NCBI RefSeq assembly: GCF_023973825.1
Contig: NC_090122.1
Location: 1,814,630-1,878,629 of the forward strand
DNA: 64,000 nucleotides
DNA from: Plasmodium brasilianum
Taxonomy: Eukaryota > Apicomplexa > Aconoidasida > Haemosporida > Plasmodiidae
Reading direction: 5' to 3'
Shown here in pieces: positions 53,563 to 64,000 of this stretch. Each line of letters begins with the position of its first letter. The first letter of the stretch is position 1. A program made the translations under genes and the position numbers. The notes under the pieces were generated by a model. That model was not told the DNA's origin, did not search any database, and was given only the letters and a program-made list of their open reading frames with translations.

Positions 53563-54658
53563 ATGAAAAAAAAAAAAAAAAATACTTAATCTTATGAATA
53601 ATAGAGCAGTGATGGTTTTTTCTTTTTCTTTTTTTTTTTTTTATCATATAGAACAATCTTCATTCGATCATCATATAAATTATAATAAGCTAAATTATGC
53701 TGATCTACGGAGGAATGTAGTTACTACAGTACAATGGTGAGTATTTTTGCAGTAAACAGTACATATGTGTTAAAATAGAAAAAAAAAAAAAAAAATGAAT
53801 GAACACACTACTATAAGAATGTGAAATATGCGTTACACATTATGGTGGATAAGATGAACAAAATATAAACTTAAAAATATTTTAAAAGATGCAAAAAATT
53901 GTCAGCTATTCTATATGGGAGCATGCGTATATATACATATACACATATGTGTATGCCTACATTTAAATTGTAAATGAAGTAACTCAAGTATGCATATATA
54001 CTTCGTAATTACTTAAAAAATGATTATAAGATATAGTTTTTTTACATGGGTTTAAAAGCATATGATATAGTTGTCTTTTTACTTGTCCTTAATTTATTCT
54101 TCTTCATACATGAGATAGTATTATCAGGAAAGAAGCTTTAATATAATTTGGTCTTTTTTTTTTTTTGGTATATCCATAAAACTGTTTAGTAAACATATGC
54201 AAAGGATACTTCTTTTTTGCTTTTATTTTTTTCCTTTTTTTTTTTTTTTTTTTTTTTTTGTGGATGTTGCATATCAATATGTTAAAGCAACAATCAAAGC
54301 AGACAACGCTTCTTGTAATTAATTTAAAATTTTTTTTTTTTGAACTAAATAAATTTTCTTAAAATAAATTATATAAATATTTTTTTTAATAAGAAAAGTT
54401 CATGTGATCTCCAGATGCCCGTTCACATAAAGAGGCCGAGGATAATTATTATAAATAATAAACGAAAAAAGAGAAAATGAAACATAAAAATGTAAATAAA
54501 TAGGGTAGTAAATAAATAAATAAATAAATATATATATATATATGAGCAAGAAGAAACGAGGTACTGTAAATTGAGGTTTGTATAAATGCATCCATATATT
54601 AACTGTGTTATGCTGCGTGTGATATGTACACATTTATACGGTATGCACTTTGAAATTT
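53563..54658. other. Convergent 3' intergenic region
   Basis: Lies between the stop of the 3006-residue gene (plus) and the stop of the small Trp-rich gene (minus). It holds A-runs (53565-53581, 53778-53795), long T-runs (54147-54165, 54234-54259) and an (AAAT)n/(AT)n block at 54505-54542. Nothing coding or structured was recognised. Confidence 0.7.
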
Positions 54659-55195
54659 TCACTTGGGAACGGGGTTAAGCCACTGACCTCCCTGGCCATA
54701 TGCCGATGCAACGACTTGAGCCATCTTTCTTTGTTTATGATTCATGTATATCATATACCATGCCTTGTATCCTAAATAAAAAATCAATCCCATGCCGAAA
54801 GGGTTTGCCCACCACCAATACCTATACTGATACCTGTTTATGTAAAGGGGGAAAATTACAAATTTGGACATTATATGGTAGCGGTTAGGTTATAACGTGT
54901 ACATGCGATTCATAGAAGACGCATGTGTGCACGTATGCACATATGTATGTATGCATATATGTACGTATGCAGCATATATCACATATATATTCTCAACATT
55001 ATTTTCATTTTAAAAAATCACTTAAAGAACTTACACCCTAACAACCTGGGCAATTTGATTATTTGTAAATTCTGCTACATCATTGTATACATGTATTATT
55101 TGTTTATTTTTGTAATTTGTCCACAATCTCTTCCATGTTTTGGGATTTATTCCCCTACCCATCATGGCTATATAAGATTGTATATGAAACCCCAT
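54659..55195 (-). CDS. Small Trp-rich one-TM protein, two exons, 111 residues
   Basis: Exon 55195-55035 and exon 54833-54659 are separated by a 201-nt intron with a GTAAGT donor and an AACAG acceptor; the phase (2) agrees. The product begins MGFHIQSYIAMMGRGINPKT, carries basic WKRLWTNYKNK, then YQYRYWWWANPFG leading into a membrane helix (about residues 66-85), and ends with HKQRKMAQVVASAYG and QGGQWLNPVPK. Its size, the Trp/Tyr cluster at the membrane edge and the basic N-terminus recall accessory subunits of mitochondrial respiratory complexes or ATP synthase; that is an inference, and I do not recognise a named family. Even residue use and the absence of low complexity suggest strong conservation. 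Transcription is convergent with the 3006-residue gene. Confidence 0.8.
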
Positions 55196-55388
55196 TTTTT
55201 TTTTTTTTTTTTTTTCCTAAAAAAATATAAATCAAAAATGCGTTAGCAGTATGTTATCGAATATGAAAAATAGACTAAGAACATTTACATATATATATAA
55301 ATGTATGTATATTATATGCATACACATGTGAAACGTTGCGCAAAGTCCTCATTAAGTATATGTAAATATATTTTAATAAATAAATATA

Positions 55389-55453
<65 letters not shown>

Positions 55454-56427
55454 ATATATTTGTGTTCCTATTTTATTTATTACTGCTTAAACGGGAAAAA
55501 AAAAGAATTTTACTTTTTTTTTTTAGTGTTTTGCTAAATTATGACTTGTTAAAATATTTTGTATACTTTATTCATTTATACACTAAATAGTACTTAAAGT
55601 ATCGTAGCTTTTACAATTTTCGCTTTCATTTCCTTTTGGAATAGATAATTTTCAAAAGTGTGAACCGTTTTCAAAATGTGAAGATAATGGAAGTACAGAA
55701 AAAAAAGTAAAAATGGGAACGTATAAAGAATGAAAAAAAGGCAAATTGTAAAAAGGGAAAAAAATAAGATTCACGAAAAACAGTACTACATTTGCAAATA
55801 GGTTTATTTTTTATTTATTTATATTTTTTTCTTGCAAATGCGTGAATGTGTATGAAGGGAAAAAAAAAAAAGATACAAATATTATTTTGTTTTCACAATT
55901 TTTTCACGTTTGCATAATTTGAATGTAGCGAATATCTATAACATTTTAAAGAACATACAAACATAATAACGTACAAACATGAATTATTACATATATAAAT
56001 GTATATATGTATATTATTTTACAGTATATGCTTTCCCAAGCATACTTTTTTTAAGCGTGAGTGCTTTATATAATTAATGCTCAAGCCAAAAAGATTATAA
56101 TACGATTTGGTAATAGAAAATATTTACCTCTACACAAAAAAAATATATTTCGGAATTTCATAAAAAAAGTGTTCATTTTGAATAGGAGAAAACGAAAATT
56201 TTTTAATGCTCATCTCTGTGTTCTTTGAAGTGCACACGTACACAGAGGTACAAGCAAAAACATAAGTAGGTACACATGTATATTAATGTACACACACATA
56301 CATACATACATACATACATACATACGTAAACAAAAATAAATGTGTTATATTACCCTTTGGTACAATTAGAGCGCCAACAATATTGTGATAACATTGTTTT
56401 TATTTTAAAAAAAGGGAAAAGCAGAAG
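55196..56427. other. Intergenic region upstream of the Trp-rich gene
   Basis: About 1.2 kb between two minus-strand genes. A T-run (55195-55215) touches the start codon of the Trp-rich gene. There is a long (AT)n microsatellite at 55394-55451, an ACAT tetranucleotide run at 56296-56325 and several A/T homopolymers. No gene recognised. Confidence 0.7.
55394..55451. repeat. (AT)n microsatellite, about 28 units
   Basis: Pure alternating AT over about 57 bp, the longest perfect dinucleotide tract in the window. It is self-complementary and able to form a cruciform. It lies about 200 bp upstream of the Trp-rich gene. Confidence 0.9.
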
Positions 56428-59400
56428 TCATTTTAACATTTGTTCTTGAGTTTTTCGAATGGCATCCTTCCACAGTACAGTATAATTTATGTTCATTTTT
56501 ATACAGTATAATTTTAATTTAAGTTGAACTTTTCTAACAATAAACTCAGACCGCGATTGTATGTTAGAAGTTTTATTGTATTTATAGGTTATATTACCCA
56601 ATCCTATTACCCATGTTGCAATAACTTCTTCATCGTTTGAAAAAAAATCATAAGTTCTTTCCTTCGTACGCAGTGTGAAACATTTATATGGATTAATTCT
56701 GTATGCATTGTTATAAAATTGACTTAATTTAATTTTTTTATTTTCCAGTTTTTTCTTGTTTTGCTTTTCAATCAGCCAATACACAGGTCTGCTATTTAAG
56801 CCATATTCTATTGATGTGACATCCTGCAAAAAAAAAAAAAAAAAAAAAAAAAGTAAAATAAAATAAAATATAACGACAAAAATGAGGTGCGATTGTGTGG
56901 GTTCGCAAGAAGACGCAGTGTAACGGCACACACACGTTTATATGTATATATGTATGTAAATGCGCATTGCAACCTTCATGTCTATGAGATTCTTCTTTTT
57001 GAAGCCCCTCTTTTCCTTGACATTTTTCGTCCACGTAATGAACCGGTTATCAACCATCTTCATGTATAGTAAGACTGGCTTATGAGTAAAGCTGAAATAT
57101 TTGCATTTATATATTGTCGTGCCTTTGTTCATTTTTGTGAGCTCTTTAAATATTGACTTATCATTCAATCGACCTTGGGCATTAGAAAATAATAATGTTT
57201 TTTTTTTTAAATTATTTCTCTGAAGGGTTACTGATGTTAATTTATTTTTTAATTGATCAATGAATTTATTAGCTAGTTCAATATTGTTAATATTTGATTC
57301 ATACATTTTTAATATTTCATCATCAAACATAATTTCCATATTTTTTTTTTGTCCCAAGTATTCATTTTCCCGTTGTTTCACTACATTTACTATGGGTTCC
57401 ACAAAATTAACATCTAATAGACGAATTAAATCATCACATAGATTTTCATTATTTAATAATTTCTCTTCAATAAGTTGAGCATTTTCCTTAAAAAAGTTTG
57501 CATAATTGATAATACTCTCTTCATTTAATTTAAATATTTGTAACATTTTATTAAGAATATATAATAAATTATCAATTTTTGGAATAAAGAAATTATCTGT
57601 ACTGTCTGTACTTTTGCCCATCGTTTTATATTTATGTTTAACAGATTCATTTTCTTCTTTTAATTGTTCATTCTGTTTTATCATATCATTTAATATTTTT
57701 GAGTTTTTTTCTAATTCATCCCTTAACTGTTCATTCTCTTGTGTACTTTTTTCTAATGAATATTTCAAAGTTACACATTGTTCTTTCTTTTTATTTAAAA
57801 TATTTTCTTTCTCTTCTACATCTTTTATATACTCATAAATTTGACCTTGTAATTCTTCATTTCTCTTTTTAAGTATATTCATTTCTTCTGTTATTTTTAA
57901 ACTTTCTTCACTCTTTATTTGCATAATAGCACATAAATTTTCTATCTTTGTTTGTTTCTCTCTGTATGCATCAACATATGATATACGGTGTTCATCTAAT
58001 TCTTGATACATATTAAATAATTTGTTATATTTCGCTTCTAAATTTTTTATTAGCATTTCATAATGTTGAATAGTTAAATTATCTTTCTCCTTAGCATCTA
58101 TTAAAGTGTATGTATTATCGTGTAGATCTTTTATTTTATCATTTAACACCTCCTCTTTATTTTCTAATATATGTACTTTTTCTTTTAAAAAGCTAGCCAA
58201 CTTTTTAGACTGTATATATTTTAATTTTGTGCCATTTACATGTCTATGAGTATCTGTAGTGTCATTATTATTTGACAGTAAAGTTGTGCAAGACGAATTG
58301 TCCTTTGAGTTGATTCGGGACGGGGGTAGCAAAAACGTTTTTACACTTTCGCTAGAAGATTTGTAATTACAGCTACCACTATTATTACTGATACAGTTGT
58401 TACTATTGTTAACATAATTAGTACCGTTAGCATTATTGCTGCTCTTAATATTATTTCTACTCTTTTTATTACTATTGCTATTACTGTTGTCACTGATAGT
58501 GCCTAAGTTCAAGGAATGAGAAGCGTGGCTGTTCTTGTTTGTTCTTTTTGTCCTTCTTGTTAGCTTTATCCTCTTTTTATTATGGCCACCATGGTTATCG
58601 TTATGATTATCATTATGATTATCGTTATCGTTATCGTTATTGTAGTTGTAGTTGTAGTTGTAATTACTGTTGCTGCTGCTTCTACTACTGCTATTATTGT
58701 TGATATTCCCAAAAGGGTTATGCGTGTCATGACTGCTGGAATATGATACTTCTTTCTTATTTCGCCCTATTGAGGCCGTTATATCTGAGTCTTCTCCCCT
58801 TATACCCGTGGTTTTTTTAAATAATGAATCCTTAGAATATATATTAGACTCATTTTTTGAGTACCCATTACTAATTTTTGTCTTAATATTGTTGTATGAA
58901 GATTTGGTATATACAGATTTATTCGAACTGTCAGTACTAAAATTGTAATGGAGCTTGTTGTTAGCATTTTTTTTTTTTTTATCAAAAATTCTCTCAGTAA
59001 AAACCGTTTTAGTTATGTCTTGCCCATCCAATTGATTATGATTATCTTCTTTATAAATATCTTTGTTTATTCTTTTTAACCTGACTTTATTCTTTCTCGT
59101 GTTAGGAAGTAGGTAATCGTTCTCTTCACTCATGGAAGGCTCTTGTTCTAAATCTTGTAAGTTTTGTAAATTATAATTACTAACATTGACAAGGAGGCTT
59201 TTATTATTGTTCATATCCCCTTGTATGTGAAATTTAACTGCACTAGTACTGTTTGCTTTTTCCTTTTCTAGTCTTCCCATATTAGCTATCTTTTCCCCTT
59301 CTTCTTCCTTCTCCTTATCAAAATAATAATAGGGATCTGTTTGAACTTCTCTTTTGTTTTTCTGAATACTCTTTTGAATAATTTCTTTTCGTCTTCTATT

Positions 59401-59631
59401 TTCTCCAAACGAATCATCACTTGAGTGTTGCTCTTCACACTTTTCCTTATCAAGCTTTTCAGAACTTAAAAAAGAGGAGTTATTATTTTTTAATTTTATG
59501 GACCACTGGATTAGCTTCTCTCTCTCTTCCTTGAGTTTGCGTAGTGGGTCAACTGAGTTTCTTGGTTTTTTTCCTGACTCGCACAGATTACCTTCTTCCA
59601 CCATTTCGTAATTTTTCTTTTTCCTTTCCAT
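56428..59631 (-). CDS. Coiled-coil protein with C-terminal PH domain, two exons, 1017 residues
   Basis: Exon 59631-56974 (ATG start) and exon 56823-56428 join in phase 0 through a 150-nt intron with a GTTGCA donor and a T-rich TTGCAG acceptor. Residues 1-460 are Asn/Ser/Lys low complexity with NYNYN and NDNHNDNH repeats. Residues about 465-675 form a long coiled coil (for example EKSTQENEQLRDELEKN). A helical linker follows. Residues about 855-985 form a pleckstrin homology domain: KYFSFTHKPVLLYMKM, RFITWTKN, the strand YKCFTLRTKERTYDFF and the closing helix with EEVIATWVIGLG, whose Trp is the hallmark of the fold. The intron cuts through the middle of the PH domain. PH domains bind phosphoinositides or partner proteins, so a peripheral-membrane or cytoskeletal tether is a fair inference. 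No catalytic domain is present. Confidence 0.88.
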
Positions 59632-59949
59632 CCTCACAGTGTTAGGATAAAGAATATGCTATCCGTTGGTCCGTCTGTCTAACTATATACTTGTCTATAT
59701 ATGTATATGTACGTATGTGTTTATGTATAATTACAGTGATTATTTAACTCTTAAATGGGTAATGCAAATTAAGAAATGTCTCTTTCCTTGCACTCTTATA
59801 ATTAGAAAAGGGCGATATTTTGTGTGGGATTCAACAAAAATGGTAAAAAATGAAACAAAACAAAACAAAAAAATGGCTACATGAAGGGGTAATTACGAAG
59901 CTTCGCACAAAGAAATTTTATCCCTTACTGCAAAGGTCATGTATACACG

Positions 59950-60223
59950 ATGAATATGTGATGGATATGTGATAAATATGTGATGAATATTTGATGAATA
60001 TGTGATGGATATGTGATAAATATGTGATGAATATGTGATAAATATGTGATGAATATTTGATGAATATGTGATGGATATGTGATAAATATGTGATGGATAT
60101 TTGATGAATATATGATGGATATGTGATAAATATGTGATAAATATGTGATGAATATGTGATAAATATGTGATGAATATGTGATGAATATGTGATAAATATG
60201 TGATGAATATGTGATGAATATGT
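59950..60223. repeat. 11-bp minisatellite, about 25 copies
   Basis: Unit GAATATGTGAT with variants GGATATGTGAT, AAATATGTGAT and GAATATTTGAT. The variants recur in the same order in several blocks (G-A, G-G, A-A type units), which points to higher-order duplication. It starts about 320 bp upstream of the PH-domain gene ATG. Confidence 0.92.
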
Positions 60224-60413
60224 ATAATATTATGTAATAGTGTGGTGTATTGTCTACTTGAGGAAAATAATGATATGCGTGTGTGTAGTACTTAGGTGTG
60301 TAGTTCTTATGTTACTCTTGTACCCATGTACTAATATCATTTGAAAATGTGTCGGAATAAAGGAATTAATAAGTATTGCTTCATATTTTAGTATATTACT
60401 TATAAGCGTGCAA

Positions 60414-60455
<42 letters not shown>

Positions 60456-61327
60456 TTAAAATTTTAAATTATTATACAAAGAAAGGTAGGGGTGTGTGGA
60501 AAAAAAGGAGAGTGAAGAAGGTGAAGAAGGTGAAGAATGTGAAGCATACGGAAAAGCAGAAAGAGAAGAAACAAAACGAGAAACAGAAAAGAATGAAAAA
60601 ACAAAATTACCAAAAATAAAATGTCCAACCATTACATAATTACCCGCATGTGTGTCATCAAATGACCAGAATGCATATTACTGTTACAAAGTAAAAATAA
60701 ATAATTTTTTTTTCTGCATTTTGTTTAAAATTGTTTGAAAAATATGTAACACTTTGTACAAATTACTTTTTTAGAATATTCCGTTATTTCGTTATTTCGT
60801 TGTATCGTTACTTCTTTACCTCTTTATTCTTTACCTCTTTATTCTTACCTCTTCATTCTTTACCCCTTTATTCTTTACTTCTTTCTTTCTTTTTTTAAAT
60901 GCGCCAAGCTCTGTCGCATGCAGTGTGTTTATTGTAACTATTTTATTTTTTTAAAAGGAACACAAAGGAATTCTAAAAATACTTAAAACGTTTTAGTTAA
61001 TGTCTTATTATTTTGTTTTTGTTTTGTTGTGAGCGTCTGAACTGGTATGCTGTAATGGCATTACATGCATGTGTATGTATGGGTAATTATTGTAAGTATG
61101 CATAAATAGGTGTACGTATGTGTATATACGTATGTATAATGTATAACATTTTTTTGGTTCGCGTTTTACACAGTAGTTCCTGTAGTGCACTACAAAAAAA
61201 AAAAAAATAAATAAATAAAAAAAAATATTAAAACAAAGCAAAAAGAAAAATACAAAAATAATATAAATAAAAATAAAGATTAAAAGGAAGAAACAAAAAA
61301 GAAAGAATAGAAGAAATAAATGAAGTA

Positions 61328-61468
61328 ATAATGTAACGATGTGACAATGTAATGATGTGACAATGTAATGATGTAACGATGTAATGATGTAACGATGTAA
61401 CGATGTAATGATGTAACGATGTAATGATGTAACGATGTAATGATGTAATGATGTAATGATGTAATGAT
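61328..61468. repeat. 8-bp minisatellite, about 17 copies
   Basis: Alternating GTAATGAT and GTAACGAT units with GTGACAAT variants. It lies about 290 bp upstream of the PIG-H start codon. The histidine/leucine/threonine frame on the minus strand is only this repeat translated. Confidence 0.9.
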
Positions 61469-61760
61469 GCAATATTACAAGTCAGAAAAAGTTTTTAATT
61501 GATAAAGGTAGTAACAGCACTTAAAAACGCTTAACATATTTGCAGAAGGAATAATGACAAAGAATACTTTAAGAATTACAAGAAAAAATGAAAACATTTA
61601 ATTAAATATAACCGTTTTATTAAAGCAGGAACAATGTTTAGAATTTTTTTTTTTTTCCTTTTTTTTATTCATTGTTCTTTTTATTTGTTTTCTTTTTTTG
61701 AGTTAAAAAAAAAAAAAAATTAAACTTGAAAAATGAAACATGAAACATGAAAAATGAAAA

Positions 61761-63518
61761 ATGAAAAACGAAATAAGGAAAATTGAACATGTGTATGGAA
61801 TTGAATATGTATCAGAGAAAAAGGAAAAAAAAAAAAAGGTTTTATTTGTGTTAATAATTTTATCTCTATATTATATGTATAATCTCTATGCGGTACGCTT
61901 GACTGAGTATGGAACGTGTTTATACGCGCTTGTACTGTCAGAACATCGCGTGAGAGAAAAGAGAAACAAAGAAGTGTATGTGAATGTGCACATGTTTGCG
62001 TGTGCGTTTATGTGTGTGTTTACATATATGTTTATGTTTATCTTTGTGTGTGTACGTATGTAGGTATATGCATAAATATATTGTGATATGTTAGAAAGTG
62101 AAAATATGAATAAGAGAGTGTTTATTAAGAAACAAAGAAAGAAAAAAAAAAATACCTTACGATATGCAACATACAACATATAACATATAACGATGTACAT
62201 GAAAGAACAAACTAATGAGAGGAATAGAATAAAAATTTATGAAAATGTGTATAAGTACAATTGAAACAATTGCTCTTAAGCATAAGGAAAATTTTTTCAT
62301 ATATATAGAAACAGTAAATAGTTTAACTTAAAATTTTTTTTTTCCCCTTTTTTTTTTTTTTACATTATTAATCAGGTATATAAGAAAGGATATTTTGTTT
62401 TCAATGAATTTCAAATATTCCTTTTTGTCACTTACTTGTCATTTATTGTAGTATATTCAAATAATCAGTGTCTCGGTTAAATTTATAGAACAACAAAAAG
62501 GAGTATATACATATACGTATACACACATAGACATATATATTTATAAATATATATATTGTTAGAGTGTGGATATACCTACACGTACATATGTATATATATA
62601 TATATATATATATATGCGTATCAATATCTATCTACACTCATGGTTGAGTAACTCACCTTGTTCTTTTTGATTTTTCCCCTTTTTAATAGAAAAGCTTTTC
62701 CTAATAAACAATGTAGGCATACAAATTGAGAAGAAGGATTTGTTCCAGCGTCAGTTGAAATTTATTTGTTTAAATGACGTAAAAAGCATTTTCATTAATG
62801 AGGTAATGGGCATTTAAAAAAAAAAAGAAAAAAAAAAAAAAAAAGTAAAGAAAATGTGGATTATTAACACTTTCAACATTATTATAAGTAATGCAATCGA
62901 AGTAATTTGTTTAATTATTATCTCATATCTTTTGACGTTTATTAAAGGTCATATACATATTTGAAATATGCCCCTATTTGTGCATCATCCTGAAAAACAA
63001 CAAATTCGTTGTTCTCTTTGAGGTACGAAAGAAACAAAAGAAACGAAAAAAACGAAAAAAACGAAAAAAGGAAGACATGGATAACCATTTGGTTCGTATG
63101 TGTACATATGTATGTATGTGCATGTGCGAGATTGCCTAACGAGGTGTGATCTTTTTTCTTTCTTTTTTTTTTTTAACAGAATTTTAACTTAGAAATGAAA
63201 AGCTTAGTAAACATATATAGGGATATGAAAAGAATAGTTTTTTATAACGATTACAAAAAGTTAAGAGGTGTGAAAGCAGTAGATATCAAGGAAGAAAAAG
63301 GTGAAAACGAAGAAGAAAATAATTTTGTATTCCTTGACGATGTTGCATATGCAGCAAATATTAAATCTTCTAGTGAAGAAGAAAATATTTTTAAATTATT
63401 AAATTTTAGTTCAGGAGAAAACCATAAAATTGATGATAAATCACAAGAACTTGAGAAAATGAAAATATATGACATATATATAAATAAAAAATTAGCATTG
63501 GAAATAATGAATAACTGA
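61761..63518 (+). CDS. PIGH: PIG-H subunit of GPI-GlcNAc transferase, five exons, about 252 residues
   Basis: Exons 61761-61892, 62376-62475, 62690-62802, 62948-63022 and 63180-63518; phases 0, 1, 0, 0 agree and all introns are GT...AG. A longer first exon to 61949 (GTGAGA donor) is equally in phase but would stretch the loop beyond the family norm. The protein has two membrane helices (about 27-43 and 56-72), then the PIG-H core. LEKLFLINNVGIQIE matches the human ETLLIIDSLGIQM strand, KSIFINE matches KDIVINE, and VIYIFEICPYLCIILKN matches VIYYLCILLKD. NLEMKSLVNIYRDMKRI matches the closing LIEIYRSCQEI helix. PIG-H works with PIG-A in the ER membrane complex that adds GlcNAc to phosphatidylinositol, the first step of GPI-anchor synthesis. 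The C-terminal 85 residues are an acidic extension absent from the human protein. Confidence 0.9.
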
Positions 63519-64000
63519 ATGTCTTTTTAATTTTGTTATGTCCTTCTGCTAATACAACGCCCCTTTTTTAATTTTTTTCACTTCTTTTATTATCATTTTG
63601 TTTTATTTAGTTAAATTTTATTTTATTATTTTTTTTTTTTTCGAGTTAATTTTTTCTCTTTTTTAAGACCTTCGTATTTTCGTTCTTCTATCCCCTCTTA
63701 ATAATTTTATTTCCCTCTTCCAATTAAAGCTTCTATTTTTATTTATATTTTTCTATTTCTTCGTGATCATTTTTTTCTTCCTGTTCTTTTTCTTGATTTT
63801 TTTCATCCACTTCTTTTATTCCTCTTTTTATTTTTATTATAATTATTTTTATTTTTAATTTTATTTTTTTTTATTTGTCTTTCGCGAAATAATTAATAGC
63901 ACAACAGAAAAGCAAAACAATAAAAGGATGGAAAAAACGCTCTAAAAAAATATTCTAAACAAATTATTATCTCATATTTCATGTGTTAAAAATACTACAT
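63519..64000. other. 3' flank of PIG-H, T-rich
   Basis: T-rich and TTTTATTT-rich sequence after the PIG-H stop to the window edge, with no open frame of note and no recognised RNA. It probably contains the 3' UTR of PIG-H; no specific processing signal can be defined. Confidence 0.6.

Larger units (their letters stand above)
59632..61760. other. Divergent intergenic region between the PH-domain gene and PIG-H
   Basis: About 2.1 kb carrying both promoters. It contains an 11-bp minisatellite (59950-60223), an A37 homopolymer (60415-60451), a pyrimidine-rich degenerate repeat (60781-60890) and an 8-bp minisatellite (61328-61468). Frames through these repeats give periodic peptides of no coding value. 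No RNA gene was seen. Confidence 0.75.

Noticed and set aside
56896..56920. GGTTCG sequence resembling a tRNA T-loop
   Set aside because: No acceptor stem, D-arm or anticodon stem can be formed around it, and it lies in the intron of the PH-domain gene.
59950..60223. Regularly spaced repeats resembling a CRISPR array
   Set aside because: Units are directly adjacent without spacers and the genome is eukaryotic; this is a minisatellite.
61008..61472. Minus-strand frame of 154 codons with HHYIVTSLH-like repeats
   Set aside because: The repeat is the 8-bp minisatellite read in frame; the rest is low complexity and it lies in a divergent promoter.
61893..61949. Extra 19 codons as fixed part of PIG-H exon 1
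   Set aside because: Both donors are in phase; the shorter exon gives a helix-loop-helix spacing closer to known PIG-H proteins, so the longer form is listed only as an option.

Overview
The window reads as nuclear chromosomal DNA of a malaria parasite (Plasmodium). It is strongly AT-rich, has long A/T homopolymers and (AT)n tracts between genes, short AT-rich GT-AG introns, and very long open frames padded with Asn, Ser and Lys low-complexity tracts. The recognisable domains are ordinary eukaryotic ones: chromodomain, CID/RPR, kinesin-motor fold, PH and PIG-H. The Asn/Ser-rich style and moderate AT bias suit one of the non-falciparum human or primate species (malariae- or ovale-like), but I cannot fix the species from sequence alone. 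The order chromodomain protein ... PIG-H matches my memory of a block on P. falciparum chromosome 11; I could not check this.

Layout: (1) 1-2359, minus, the 5' part of a large hypothetical protein that runs off the window. (2) 4851-13544, minus, a 2897-residue chromodomain protein. (3) A 5.3 kb divergent intergenic region, 13545-18843, with minisatellites. (4) 18844-21429, plus, a CID-domain protein of the RPRD/Rtt103 type. (5) 22272-29133, minus, a seven-exon helical-repeat protein whose first two mini-exons I reconstructed here. (6) 31147-42122, plus, one giant gene split into two frames at an A19 run; its N-terminus is a decayed kinesin motor without a P-loop. (7) 43283-43576, minus, a small basic two-exon gene. 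(8) 44542-53562, plus, a 3006-residue basic protein of unknown function. (9) 54659-55195, minus, a small Trp-rich one-TM protein. (10) 56428-59631, minus, a coiled-coil protein ending in a PH domain. (11) 61761-63518, plus, the five-exon PIG-H subunit of the first enzyme of GPI-anchor synthesis.

The genes are independent eukaryotic units. Themes are chromatin reading (chromodomain), RNA polymerase II CTD reading (CID), membrane or cytoskeletal scaffolds (PH/coiled coil, kinesin-like) and GPI synthesis. No tRNA, rRNA, transposon, CRISPR or subtelomeric gene family was seen.

The points most worth checking are the frame break in the kinesin-like gene, the loss of the motor's nucleotide-binding loop, the small spliced genes that simple ORF calling misses, and the dense minisatellites in promoters and introns.
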